From assembly GCA_034004685.1 (NCBI GenBank), contig JAVEWG010000010.1:23812-87811 (forward strand): a stretch of 64,000 nucleotides of DNA. Reading direction: 5' to 3'. The position numbers were made by a program, and so were the translations under genes. Below the pieces are notes generated by a model that searched no databases, was not told where the DNA came from, and was given only the letters and a program-made list of their open reading frames with translations. This document shows, piece after piece, positions 33,772 to 42,276 of this stretch. This stretch comes from JAEUNX01 sp034004685 (GTDB lineage Bacteria > Pseudomonadota > Gammaproteobacteria > Burkholderiales > Rhodocyclaceae). Position 1 is the first letter of the stretch; every line of letters starts with the position of its first letter.

Positions 33772-35315
33772 TCGCCGGCCACCCTGGCCAGCCCCCCCGC
33801 CTGGGGCGCCTGGTTTTCCTGCTGCCGCTCCTCAGCTTCTTCCTGTGCCTGGGCACGGCCCCCCTCTTCGACGTGGACGAGGGTGCCTTTTCCGAGGCCA
33901 CCCGGGAGATGTTCGAACGGGGAGACTTCCTGTTCACCTACCTGAACGGCGAACCCCGTTTCGACAAGCCCATCCTGGTGTACTGGCTCCAGGCCCTAGG
34001 CTACCTGGCCCTGGGCCCCACCGAATGGGCCTTCCGTCTGCCCTCAGCGATCTGCGCCAGCCTGTGGGCCTACGCCACCTGGCACTTCGCCCGCCACCGC
34101 TTCGGCCCTGACAGCGCCCTGGCCGCCCTGGCAGTGGCGGCCACCGCCCTGGGGCCCTTCGCCATCGGCCGGGCCGCCACGGCGGATTCCCTTCTCAACC
34201 TGCTCCTGGCCCTGACCCTCTTCGACACCTGGCGCCATCTGGAATCCCGCCGGCGCGCGCCCCTGCTGCGGGCCTTTGTGTGGATGGCCCTGGGGGCCCT
34301 GACCAAGGGACCCATCGCCCTCATCGTGCCGGGGGCGGTGAGCTTCCTGTACTGCGCCTCCCGCCGGGAATGGCGGCGCTGGGCCCAGGCGGTGTTCGAC
34401 CCCCTGGGCTGGCTGATCCTGGTGGCCCTGGTGGCCCCCTGGTACGCCCATGCCCTGGCCACCCACGGCCAGGCCTTCATCGATGGCTTCATCCTGCGCC
34501 ACAACGTTCAGCGCTTCACCGGCACCCTGGAGGGCCACGCCGGCTCCATGGGCTACTACCTGCTGGTGGTACCGTTGCTGCTGCTGCCCTGGATCGGGCC
34601 CCTGTTGACGAGCCTGGGCAGGATCCGGGGCGATCTGGCCACCGGACTGCGGCGCTTCCTGTGGATCTGGGCGGGCTTCGTGGTGGTGTTCTTCTCTCTT
34701 TCCGGCACCAAGCTGCCCCACTACGCCCTCTACGGCGCCACCCCCCTGTTCCTGTTGATCGCGGTGCACCGGGATGAACTGCGCCGGCCCTGGCTCCACG
34801 GCCTCGCGCCGACCCTGGGGCTGGCCTTCCTGGCGGCCCTCCCCCTGGTGCTGGACAGCCTCGCCAGCCACCCCGGGGTGCCCCCCTTCTACCAAGCCCA
34901 GCTCAGCCGCGCCCGTGAACTGGCGGGGCCCGCCTATTTCGCCCTGGCGGGGGGGGGCCTGGTGCTGTGGCTACTGATCGCCAGCCGCTGGCGAGCCCCC
35001 CTATGGCAACGGATTGCCGTCGGGGGTGTGCTCCAGACGGTACTGCTGGCGGCCCTGGTAGTGCCCTACGGGGGCGAACTCCTCCAGGGGCCGATCCGCC
35101 AGGCCGGCCGTATTGCCCATGCATCCGGCCTGCCGGCGGTCACCTGGCGCTTCACCGCCCCCAGCTTCAGCGTCTACCGCCAGGGGGTCACCCCCTCCCG
35201 AGCGCCGGAGGCGGGGGAACTGGCCCTGGTCCGCGCTGATCGCCTGCCTGGCGAGGGTTTCAAGGTGGTCTACCGGGCCGGTGGCGTGGCCCTGGTGGAA
35301 AAAACCGCGCCATGA
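33768..35315 (+). CDS. ArnT-like (GT39/GT83) membrane glycosyltransferase
   Basis: A 515-residue multi-spanning protein. The N-terminal periplasmic loop carries FDVDEGAFSEATREM followed by RFDKPILVYWLQ, the acidic signature of ArnT-type enzymes that move a sugar from a polyprenyl-phosphate carrier onto lipid A or another acceptor. Further landmarks are LGALTKGPIALIVPG and SGTKLPHYALYGATPLFL. It is likely the periplasmic partner of the preceding carrier-loading transferase. The sugar and acceptor are unknown; no arnA/B/D genes are nearby. Overlaps both neighbours by 4 bases. Confidence 0.88.
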   Translation: MIAGHPGQPPRLGRLVFLLPLLSFFLCLGTAPLFDVDEGAFSEATREMFERGDFLFTYLNGEPRFDKPILVYWLQALGYLALGPTEWAFRLPSAICASLWAYATWHFARHRFGPDSALAALAVAATALGPFAIGRAATADSLLNLLLALTLFDTWRHLESRRRAPLLRAFVWMALGALTKGPIALIVPGAVSFLYCASRREWRRWAQAVFDPLGWLILVALVAPWYAHALATHGQAFIDGFILRHNVQRFTGTLEGHAGSMGYYLLVVPLLLLPWIGPLLTSLGRIRGDLATGLRRFLWIWAGFVVVFFSLSGTKLPHYALYGATPLFLLIAVHRDELRRPWLHGLAPTLGLAFLAALPLVLDSLASHPGVPPFYQAQLSRARELAGPAYFALAGGGLVLWLLIASRWRAPLWQRIAVGGVLQTVLLAALVVPYGGELLQGPIRQAGRIAHASGLPAVTWRFTAPSFSVYRQGVTPSRAPEAGELALVRADRLPGEGFKVVYRAGGVALVEKTAP

Positions 35316-36769
35316 CCCGCCAACCCCTGCCCCTGTTACTCGCCATCCTGGCAACCCTCACCCTCTATCGGGTGGCAGTGATCCTCCACCTGGGCATCGA
35401 CCCCTATGTGGACGAGGCCTATTACTGGGGCTGGGCCCAGCACCTGGACTGGGGCTACTACTCCAAGCCGCCCCTCATCGCCGGCCTGATCGCCGCCAGC
35501 ACCGGACTCCTGGGGGACAGCCTGGTGGCCCTCAAGCTGCCCTCCCTGGTACTCTATCCCCTTACCGCCCTGGTCCTCCACGCCCTGGGCAGCCGCCTGG
35601 CGCAACCCCGGGCGGGCTTCTGGGCGGCCCTGGCTTTCATCACCCTGCCCCTAGTGTCGGCCCTGGGGCTGTTCGTGTCCACCGACGCGCCCCTGCTGTT
35701 TTGCTGGGCTGCCGGCATGCTGATGCTGTTGCGGGCCCTGGAGGCCGGCCGCTGGCGGGATTGGCTGCTGGTGGGCGGGCTGGCCGGGCTTGGGCTGATG
35801 TCCAAATACACCATGGCGGCCTTCATCGGCTCGGCCTTCCTGGCGCTGCTGCTTCAGCCAGCCGGCCGCCGGGCCCTGACCACCCCAAAACCCTGGGCGG
35901 CGGTTCTCCTGGCCCTTGCGATCCTGACCCCAAATCTGTGGTGGAACTGGCAGCACGATTTCCCCACCTTCCGCCACACCGCCGAGATCACCCGCCTGGA
36001 GCACCGGGCCTGGAACCCTGGCGAGCTGGGAGAATTCCTGGCGGCCCAGTGGCTGTCCATGGGGCCCCTGCTGGGCCTGGGCTTCATGGCTGCCCTGGTG
36101 GGGCTGCGACGCAACGGGCGGGAGCCGGGGATCGGTTTCCTGCTGGCCTTCACCCTGCCGCTGCTGGTCCTGGTGTCCTTCCAGGCCCTCACCGGGCGGG
36201 CTAACGGCAACTGGGCCGCGCCGATCTTCCTGGGGGCCACCCTGCTCACCGTGCTGTGGGCCGCCTGGGGACAACGCTGGCGCCTGCTCATGGTGGCGGT
36301 GGGCATCAATGCCGCCGGCATGGTGGGGATCTACCACTGGCCGGACCTGGCCCAGGCCCTGGGCCGGCCCCTCACCGCCAAGACCGACCCTTTCAAGCGC
36401 ACCCGGGGCTGGAGCGCCCTGGCCCGGGCGGTCGAACCCCATCTGCGAGCCCACCCGGAGGCCATCCTGCTGGCCACCGACCGGGACATCCTGGCCCAGC
36501 TGGATTTCGCTCTGCACCTGCCGGCCCTGGCGAGCTGGAACCCGGCGGGTCGGGTGCTAGATCACTACGATCTCACCACCCGCCTGGAACCGGGCCGGAC
36601 CTACCTCTTTGTCCATCGCGATGCCCCGGGCCCGGAGATCACCCGCTGCTTTGCCTCGGCCACGCCCCTCGGAACGGTGGAAGTGGCGGTCCATGAAAAC
36701 TATCGGCGGAGTGCCCGGATCACCCTGCTGGAGGGCTTCAGCGGCTATCGCCAACCGGGGAGCCCCTGA
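35312..36769 (+). CDS. Second GT39-family membrane glycosyltransferase
   Basis: A 485-residue multi-spanning protein of the PMT/ArnT clan. The N-terminal loop has YVDEAYYWGWAQHLDWGYYSKPPL, the conserved Asp-Glu pair of GT-C enzymes, followed by many helices and a soluble C-terminal part of about 110 residues. It is not a duplicate of the preceding gene: the loop signatures differ (DEAYYW against DEGAFS). Overlap by ATGA ties it to the same operon, so the pathway may add two sugars or modify two acceptors. Confidence 0.87.
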   Translation: MTRQPLPLLLAILATLTLYRVAVILHLGIDPYVDEAYYWGWAQHLDWGYYSKPPLIAGLIAASTGLLGDSLVALKLPSLVLYPLTALVLHALGSRLAQPRAGFWAALAFITLPLVSALGLFVSTDAPLLFCWAAGMLMLLRALEAGRWRDWLLVGGLAGLGLMSKYTMAAFIGSAFLALLLQPAGRRALTTPKPWAAVLLALAILTPNLWWNWQHDFPTFRHTAEITRLEHRAWNPGELGEFLAAQWLSMGPLLGLGFMAALVGLRRNGREPGIGFLLAFTLPLLVLVSFQALTGRANGNWAAPIFLGATLLTVLWAAWGQRWRLLMVAVGINAAGMVGIYHWPDLAQALGRPLTAKTDPFKRTRGWSALARAVEPHLRAHPEAILLATDRDILAQLDFALHLPALASWNPAGRVLDHYDLTTRLEPGRTYLFVHRDAPGPEITRCFASATPLGTVEVAVHENYRRSARITLLEGFSGYRQPGSP

Positions 36770-36783
36770 AGGTAGCCAGGCCC

Positions 36784-37659
36784 TCAGGCCAGGCGCCCAT
36801 CGCGGAAATCGTTCAAGGCCTGGTAGATCTCCTGCTCGGTATTCATCACGAAGGGGCCGTACTGAGCGATGGGCTCCTTGAGGGGCCGCCCGGCGATCAG
36901 GAGGGCCCGTGCGCCCGGGCCGGTTTCCAGCACCACTCCGTCGGCCAGGGGATCATTGGCAAGAATCGCCATGTGCTGGACCGGTACCCGATCCGCCCCC
37001 AGGCTGACTTCGCCCCGATAGACGTAAATGAAGACGTTGTGCTCCGTCGGGATCGCCTGGGCAAAGCGCGTCCCCGCCGGCAAATCCAGATCCAGGTAGA
37101 GGGGCGCGGTGGCGTCCCGGGTCACCGCGCCGGCCACCCCGTGGCTCCAGCCCGCGATCACGGTGGCCGCCACCCCCGCCTCGGTCACGAAGCGGGGTAG
37201 ATCGGCAGCGGTGAAATCGCGGTACCAGGGGGCGCTCAGCTTGTCCCGGCCTGGCAGGTTGAGCCACAGCTGGAAGCCCTCCATCAAGCCGTCTTCCTGC
37301 TCCGGAGTCTCGGAATGGATCACCCCCCGCCCCGCTGTCATCCACTGCATCCCACCGTTTTCCAGCAGGCCTTCATGGCCGGCGCTGTCCCGGTGGCGCA
37401 TGCGGCCGGCGATCATGTAGGTCACGGTCTCGAAGCCCCGGTGGGGATGATCGGGAAAGCCCCCGATATAGTCCTCCGGATTGCTGCTGCCAAAGGCATC
37501 CAGCATCAGGAAAGGATCGAGCCGGCACTGCAAGGGCTGGGTCAGGACCCGGGTCAGCTTGACCCCGGCACCGTCAGACGTGGCCCGACCCACCACCAGC
37601 TGTTCCAAGGTGCGGGAACGGCCGACCAACTCTGACGGAAGCATTGAATTCCTGGTCAT
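36784..37659 (-). CDS. Pirin family protein
   Basis: A 291-residue bicupin of the pirin/YhhW family. Metal ligands are visible in the N-terminal cupin: HPHRGFETVTYMIAGRMRHRD and GVIHSETPE. Some members are quercetin dioxygenases or redox regulators; the role here is unknown. GGAGG seven bases before the ATG supports the start. It lies 42 bases downstream of azoR on the same strand, so both may respond to the same regulator. Confidence 0.9.
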   Translation of the reverse strand: MTRNSMLPSELVGRSRTLEQLVVGRATSDGAGVKLTRVLTQPLQCRLDPFLMLDAFGSSNPEDYIGGFPDHPHRGFETVTYMIAGRMRHRDSAGHEGLLENGGMQWMTAGRGVIHSETPEQEDGLMEGFQLWLNLPGRDKLSAPWYRDFTAADLPRFVTEAGVAATVIAGWSHGVAGAVTRDATAPLYLDLDLPAGTRFAQAIPTEHNVFIYVYRGEVSLGADRVPVQHMAILANDPLADGVVLETGPGARALLIAGRPLKEPIAQYGPFVMNTEQEIYQALNDFRDGRLA

Positions 37660-37701
37660 GGCACTTCCTCCAATTTTGGGCTTGACCCTGATGGGCCGGG
37701 A

Positions 37702-38301
37702 TCAAGCCTGCAAGGCGGCAATTTCCGCTTCAGCCTGGGCAAAACCTTCCCGGGCAGCTTCCGGGCCCATGTTGAGCCCTTCCGCGTAGATGAACTGAAC
37801 ATCGGTCATCCCCAGAAAACCCAGCACCATCTTCAGATAAGGCACCTGGGTATCCGCCTCGGTTCCCCGGTAGCGGCCGCCCCGGGCCAGGCCCACATAG
37901 ACCCGCTTGCCCTTGAGCAGGCCCTCCGGGCCCTGGGCGGTGTAGCGGAAGGTCACCCCGGCCCGGGCGATGGCATCGATCCAGTTCTTCAGCTGCACCG
38001 GCACCCCCAGGTTGTACATGGGCACTCCGAGGACAAGCACGTCGGCAGCCTGGACCTGGGCGATCAGAACGTCATCCAGGGCCACCCGTGCGGCCTGCTC
38101 CGGGCTACGCTGGTCCACCGGGGTAAACAGGGCACCGAGGGCCGATTCGTCCAGAACCGGATGAGGATTGGTGGCCAGATCCCGCGCCGCCACCGAGGCC
38201 TCAGGATGGGCCGAGCGCAGGCGCGCCACGATGCTGTTGGCAAGAAGGGTGGAATTGGCGCCTTCGCTACGGGCACTGGCATTGATTTGCAGGATGTTCA
38301 T
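37702..38301 (-). CDS. azoR: FMN-dependent NADH-azoreductase
   Basis: A flavodoxin-fold quinone/azo reductase, 199 residues, that uses NADH to reduce azo dyes and quinones by two electrons and so limits thiol and redox stress. Family features seen: MNILQINASARSEGANSTLLA, VLGVPMYNLGVPVQLKNWID and YVGLARGGRY. AAGGAG precedes the ATG. Divergent from a LysR regulator with a 72-base gap; this arrangement suggests direct control by it. Confidence 0.93.
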   Translation of the reverse strand: MNILQINASARSEGANSTLLANSIVARLRSAHPEASVAARDLATNPHPVLDESALGALFTPVDQRSPEQAARVALDDVLIAQVQAADVLVLGVPMYNLGVPVQLKNWIDAIARAGVTFRYTAQGPEGLLKGKRVYVGLARGGRYRGTEADTQVPYLKMVLGFLGMTDVQFIYAEGLNMGPEAAREGFAQAEAEIAALQA

Positions 38302-38337
38302 GGTGTGCTCCTTGGGTGTGAGGATCAGTGGTCCCAC

Positions 38338-38354
38338 TTTATTGATCCAACAAA
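38338..38354. promoter_or_regulatory. Candidate LysR-type operator
   Basis: TTTATTG-ATC-CAACAAA is an imperfect 17-base inverted repeat (one mismatch) that fits the loose T-N11-A pattern of LysR-type boxes. It lies in the azoR/lysR divergent gap, 37 bases upstream of azoR and 20 bases before the regulator start. Confidence 0.5.
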
Positions 38355-38373
38355 CCCGGGAGAAGACCGAAAA

Positions 38374-39315
38374 ATGGGTAATATCTTGCCGAAAATGGAA
38401 CAATTTGACGCCAACGACCTGGTGATCTTCGCCCACGTGGCCGAGGCTGGCAGCTTCAGCCGCGCCGCCGAACGGGTCGGCCTGCCCAAATCCACGGTCT
38501 CGCGCCGGATCGCCCTGCTGGAGGAACGCCTGGGGGAGCGCCTGATCCTGCGCACCACCCGCCGCCTCTCCCTCACCGAGTTCGGCCAGCAGCTGCTCGA
38601 ACACGCCCGGCAACTCCTCGCCGAAGTGGAGACCGTCAAGGCTTTGGCCGAGCACCGCCAGGCCCGCCCCAGCGGGCGGCTGCGGGTATCCATGCCCAGC
38701 GATTTTGCCAACCTGCTGTTGCCCGACATGCTGGCGGCCTTCATCGACCTCCATCCGGCGGTTTCCCTGGAACTGGACCTGTCCCCCAGGCGGGTGGATC
38801 TGCTGGGGGAAAACTTCGACATCGCCATCCGCATGGGCGAGCTGCCGGATGACGCCCTGCTGGCGGCGCGCCAGCTGGCCAATCTGCGGATCGGCCTGTA
38901 TGCCGCTCCCGCTTACCTGGCGGAACGGGGCGACCCCAGCAGCCCCGCCGACCTTGCCACCCACGCCGCCCTGCACCTGCCGGGGCGGCCGGACCAACCG
39001 CCCAGCTGGCTCCTGACCAGGGGTGCGGAGCGCTGGCAAGGCATGCCCCCCAGCCGGGTGGCCACCAATTCCCCTGAACTGCTGATTGCCCTGGCCTGCA
39101 CCGCCAGCGGCATCACCGCCGTGCCGGTGCGCTTTGCCGCGCCGGCCGTGCGGGCCGGCAGGCTGCGCCACGTCCTGCCCGACTGGAGCCTGCCCCCCCA
39201 TCCGGCCTGGGCAGTGTTTCCGGGGCGGCGCCTGATGCCGGCCAAGACCCGGGCCTTCCTGGACATGCTGAAGGCCGCCCTGGCCCAGGCCTGCGAGGAA
39301 GAACAGCAGGTTTGA
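38374..39315 (+). CDS. LysR-family transcriptional regulator
   Basis: A 313-residue regulator. The N-terminal winged HTH is clear (VIFAHVAEAGSFSRAAERVG then STVSRRIALLEERLG) and an effector-binding domain fills residues 95-310. The ATG at 38374 has GGGAG 11 bases before it; a second ATG seven codons later (MEQFDAND) is an equally plausible start. Likely controls the divergent azoR, by analogy with quinone-responsive LysR/azoR pairs. Confidence 0.9.
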   Translation: MGNILPKMEQFDANDLVIFAHVAEAGSFSRAAERVGLPKSTVSRRIALLEERLGERLILRTTRRLSLTEFGQQLLEHARQLLAEVETVKALAEHRQARPSGRLRVSMPSDFANLLLPDMLAAFIDLHPAVSLELDLSPRRVDLLGENFDIAIRMGELPDDALLAARQLANLRIGLYAAPAYLAERGDPSSPADLATHAALHLPGRPDQPPSWLLTRGAERWQGMPPSRVATNSPELLIALACTASGITAVPVRFAAPAVRAGRLRHVLPDWSLPPHPAWAVFPGRRLMPAKTRAFLDMLKAALAQACEEEQQV

Positions 39316-39334
39316 GCCGGCCCTCCGGGGAGTC

Positions 39335-40540
39335 CTACCACATGCTTTCCCGCTCCGGAGTGGCGGTAATCCGGTGGATGGAAAGGTCCGCCCCTTCGAA
39401 TTCCTGCTCCGCGTCCAGGCGCAGCCCCGCCAAGAGCCGGATCGTGCCATAGACCAGACCGCCCCCCACCAAGGCCACCGCCACACCCCCCAGGGTGCCG
39501 ATCAACTGGCTGAGGAAGCTGACCCCGCCCATGCCCCCCATAGCCTCGCTGCCGAAGATGCCGGCGGCGATCCCGCCCCAGGCGCCGCACAGGCCATGGA
39601 GGGGCCAGACCCCCAGCACATCATCGATACGCAGCCGGTTCTGGGTAAGGGTGAACAGATAGACGAACATCCCGCCAGCAGTGGCCCCCACCGCCAGGGC
39701 CCCCACCGGATGCATGATGTCGGAGCCGGCGCACACCGCCACCAGCCCCGCCAGGGGCCCGTTGTGCACGAAGCCGGGGTCGTTGCGGCCCGCCGCCAGG
39801 GCGGCGAGGGTTCCCCCCACCATGGCCATCAGGGAATTCACCGCCACCAGGCCGCTCACGTTCTGGAGGGTCTGGGCGCTCATCACATTAAAGCCGAACC
39901 AGCCCACCGTGAGGATCCAGGCCCCCAGGGCCAGAAAGGGGATGCTGGAGGGCGGATGGGCCGAGGCGATGCCGCCATCCTTGTGATAACGCCCGGCCCG
40001 GGGCCCCAGCAGGAGTACCGCGGTCAGGGCGATCCACCCCCCCATCCCATGGACCACCACGCTACCGGCAAAATCATGGAAGGTAGCGCCAAAGCTCGCC
40101 TCCAGCCATTTCTGGATGCCCAGGTTGCCATTCCAGGCCAGGCCTTCGAAGAAGGGATAGACTAGGCCCACGATACAGGCGGTGGCAATCAACTGGGGAT
40201 AGAAGCGGGCCCGCTCGGCAATGCCGCCGGACACGATGGCCGGAATGGCGGCAGCGAAGGTCAGCAGGAAAAAGAACTTCACCAGGTTGTAGCCGTGGGC
40301 GGCGGTCAGGGAATGGGCGCTGCCGAGGAAACTCACCCCGTAAGCCACTCCGTAGCCCACAAAAAAATAGGCCAGGGTGGACACCGCGAAATCCACCAGG
40401 ATCTTGACCAGGGCATTGACCTGGTTCTTCTTGCGCACCGTGCCCACCTCCAGAAAGGCGAAGCCGGCGTGCATGGCCAGCACCATGATGGCGCCCAGCA
40501 GGACGAAAAGAACGTCGCTTGATGTCTTGAACTGCTCCAT
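39335..40540 (-). CDS. amtB: Ammonium transporter (Amt family)
   Basis: A 401-residue channel with about eleven helices that takes up ammonium. Seen: GAIMVLAMHAGFAFLEVGTV, the pore His in AGSVVVHGMGGW, the family signature DDVLGVWPLHGLCGAWGG and the C-terminal cytosolic tail. It lacks a signal peptide and is not followed by glnK, unlike E. coli amtB. The ATG at 40540 has GGAG at ideal spacing. The promoter region carries sigma-54 and NtrC-like sequences, which fits nitrogen control. Confidence 0.94.
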   Translation of the reverse strand: MEQFKTSSDVLFVLLGAIMVLAMHAGFAFLEVGTVRKKNQVNALVKILVDFAVSTLAYFFVGYGVAYGVSFLGSAHSLTAAHGYNLVKFFFLLTFAAAIPAIVSGGIAERARFYPQLIATACIVGLVYPFFEGLAWNGNLGIQKWLEASFGATFHDFAGSVVVHGMGGWIALTAVLLLGPRAGRYHKDGGIASAHPPSSIPFLALGAWILTVGWFGFNVMSAQTLQNVSGLVAVNSLMAMVGGTLAALAAGRNDPGFVHNGPLAGLVAVCAGSDIMHPVGALAVGATAGGMFVYLFTLTQNRLRIDDVLGVWPLHGLCGAWGGIAAGIFGSEAMGGMGGVSFLSQLIGTLGGVAVALVGGGLVYGTIRLLAGLRLDAEQEFEGADLSIHRITATPERESMW

Positions 40541-40556
40541 GTATCGCTCCAAATGC

Positions 40557-40571
40557 ACAACGGGCGTGCCA
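40557..40571 (-). promoter_or_regulatory. Second -24/-12-like element upstream of amtB
   Basis: On the minus strand TGGCACG-CCCG-TTGT matches the sigma-54 consensus at every -24 position, but has T where the -12 C should be. A start from it would fall inside the ribosome site of amtB, so it is probably a decoy or a non-productive binding site. Confidence 0.35.
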
Positions 40572-40573
40572 TA

Positions 40574-40589
40574 AGCAGATCACATGCCA
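40574..40589 (-). promoter_or_regulatory. Candidate sigma-54 promoter of amtB
   Basis: On the minus strand TGGCATG-TGAT-CTGCT keeps the essential GG-N10-GC spacing and matches most of TGGCACG-N4-TTGC. It predicts a start near 40563 and a 23-base leader that contains the GGAG ribosome site. Confidence 0.65.
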
Positions 40590-40658
40590 CAAATCGGTGC
40601 CCGCAACGAACAGCCTGCAAAGCCTCCCGGCGGCCCTCCGGGCAAGACATCAACAAAT

Positions 40659-40685
40659 TGATTTAAATGACTATTTAAAATCAAC
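40659..40685. promoter_or_regulatory. AT-rich inverted repeat upstream of amtB
   Basis: TTGATTTAAAT and ATTTAAAATCAA form an 11-bp inverted repeat with one bulged A around GACT, an AT island in GC-rich surroundings. Its centre is about 109 bases upstream of the predicted amtB start site, a normal distance for an activator or bend site. Confidence 0.5.
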
Positions 40686-40765
40686 CCGGCGGCCAGACGG
40701 GTCACCATCAACCCCCGGCCCAGGTCGGCTTCCAGACATCCGGCGCCCAACTCAAGCCCTTTCAG

Positions 40766-40780
40766 GCACGCATGGGGTGC
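40766..40780. promoter_or_regulatory. NtrC-like box upstream of amtB
   Basis: GCACG-CATGG-GGTGC matches the NtrC consensus GCACY-N5-RGTGC at all but one position. It is centred about 210 bases upstream of the predicted amtB start; enhancer sites can act from such distances. Confidence 0.5.
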
Positions 40781-40852
40781 ATCCCATCAGGAGCACGCCC
40801 TAAGTCGGTGCCATGAACACCCCGCTTCCTGACCACCTCCACCCGCCCCGCA

Positions 40853-42094
40853 TCATTCTGGGGAATAGCCCCGGGGGAGCATCACCCACAGGCGGCCGTT
40901 CTGGCGCATCCGCCCAGCCAGGACGCCGGCTTCCGGCCCCAGCCCCCAGAACAGATCGGCCCGCACCGCCCCCTTGATGGCCCCCCCGGTATCCTGGGCC
41001 ACCACCATGCGGTTCAGGGGCTGATCCGAGTTCGGATGGGTGGTGGCCAGGAATACCGGCACTCCCAAGGGAATCGTTCGCGGGTCCACCGCGATGCTGC
41101 GTCCCTCGGTGAGGGGCACCCCCTGGGCCCCCGGCGGCCCCCCCGGCGTGTTAGGCAGTTCCTTGAAGAACACGTAGCTGGGATTGGCCTGGAGCAAGTC
41201 CGCCAGGCGCCCCGGGTTAGCCTGGGCCCAGGCCTTGATGCCTTCCATGGAGGCTTTCTCCAGGGTGAGCTCCCCCTTGTCGATCAGCCAGCGGCCAATG
41301 GACTGGTAAGGATGACCGTTCTGGTCGGCATAGCCGATGCGTACCCGGCTGCCGTCGGGCAGCTCCACCCGGCCGGACCCCTGAACCTGGAGGAAAAACA
41401 ACTCCACCGGGTCCGCCGCCCACAGCAGGGGCCGGGCCGGCAGCCGCTCCCCCAGCTTTTCCAGCTCGCCCCGGGACCAATAGGGCACCACCTTGTTGCC
41501 CACCAGGCGGCCCCGCAAGCGGTACTTCTTGAGTTCCGGGTACAGATCCCCCAGCTCGACGGTCAGCATATCCTCCGGCACCCCGTGCACCGGCCAGGCA
41601 AACCGGGGGGAGCGGCTGCGGGCGCCCTTGATGATGGGTTCGTAGTAGCCGGTAATGAGCCCCTCTCGGGTACCGTCGGGATTAACCACCTGCCAGGGCA
41701 CCAGGCTTTGCTCCAGCCAGCGCCGCAGACGGGCTGCCTCGGGAATCGCCCCCTGGGCCGCCAGACCGTCGCAGAAGGGCTTCCAGTGCTTTTGCCGCCC
41801 CAGGCTGGCACAGGAACTCCGCAGGGCCGGCAGGGCCTGGAGCGGATCGTCCCCGCCCCACCCCGCCAGATCCTCCCAAGTGGCGGGCTGGAGCGGACGG
41901 GCTGCCTCGGTGGGGGGCGGCACGGGGGTGATCCCGGGGCAGTTGGGGCACGCAGGACAAGCCGGGCAGGAGGGACGGGGCGTCACGCCCCCTTCCCCGG
42001 TCGGGGCGCCCACGGTGGCGGGGGTCAGGGCACAGCCGGCCACCAGGGTGGCCGCCAGGGCGGAAACGACGAACGGAAGAAGCCGGATGTTCAT
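40853..42094 (-). CDS. mltA: Membrane-bound lytic transglycosylase A
   Basis: Outer-membrane lipoprotein that cleaves the glycan strands of peptidoglycan with formation of 1,6-anhydro ends; 413 residues. A signal peptide ends at lipobox LVAGC, followed by a Pro/Cys-rich linker with the repeat CPACPACPNCPG. The 3D/MltA domains contain GLITGYYEPII, FFLQVQGSGRV and the catalytic Asp in VAQDTGGAIKG. The linker cysteine repeat is unusual in a periplasmic protein. I start at MNIRLLPF; an upstream frame extension adds 13 residues. Confidence 0.94.
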   Translation of the reverse strand: MNIRLLPFVVSALAATLVAGCALTPATVGAPTGEGGVTPRPSCPACPACPNCPGITPVPPPTEAARPLQPATWEDLAGWGGDDPLQALPALRSSCASLGRQKHWKPFCDGLAAQGAIPEAARLRRWLEQSLVPWQVVNPDGTREGLITGYYEPIIKGARSRSPRFAWPVHGVPEDMLTVELGDLYPELKKYRLRGRLVGNKVVPYWSRGELEKLGERLPARPLLWAADPVELFFLQVQGSGRVELPDGSRVRIGYADQNGHPYQSIGRWLIDKGELTLEKASMEGIKAWAQANPGRLADLLQANPSYVFFKELPNTPGGPPGAQGVPLTEGRSIAVDPRTIPLGVPVFLATTHPNSDQPLNRMVVAQDTGGAIKGAVRADLFWGLGPEAGVLAGRMRQNGRLWVMLPRGYSPE

Positions 42095-42171
42095 GGCAAG
42101 GGCTGGAGTAAACTGCGCAACGCGGGGCCGCAAGTATATCGGTCACCAACCCACCGGCCGGAGTTTCCCCC

Positions 42172-42276
42172 ATGTGGATCATCTTTCTGGAGGCAGGGGT
42201 TGCCCTGCTCCTGCTCCTCATCATCGTCTGGGCCACCTGGCCCAAAAAGAACCGGAACGACCCGAATCATGACTGA
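42172..42276 (+). CDS. 34-residue single-span membrane microprotein
   Basis: A short frame not usually annotated: it starts MWIIFLEAGVALLLLLIIVW, a single hydrophobic helix, and ends in a basic then acidic tail (WPKKNRNDPNHD). GGAG lies 8 bases before the ATG. Its last 8 bases overlap the start of the DUF815 ATPase, a common sign of translational coupling. It is divergent from mltA by 77 bases. I recognise no family. It could be a membrane anchor or regulator of the ATPase, or just a leader peptide that sets its translation. Confidence 0.6.
   Translation: MWIIFLEAGVALLLLLIIVWATWPKKNRNDPNHD

Noticed and set aside
33768..36769. The two GT-C transferases as a tandem duplication
   Set aside because: Their N-terminal loop signatures, lengths and C-terminal regions differ clearly, so they are old paralogues and not a recent duplicate.
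38302..39486. A 395-codon N-terminal extension of the azoreductase
   Set aside because: It is antisense to the LysR gene; the normal start has a good ribosome site and gives the family length.
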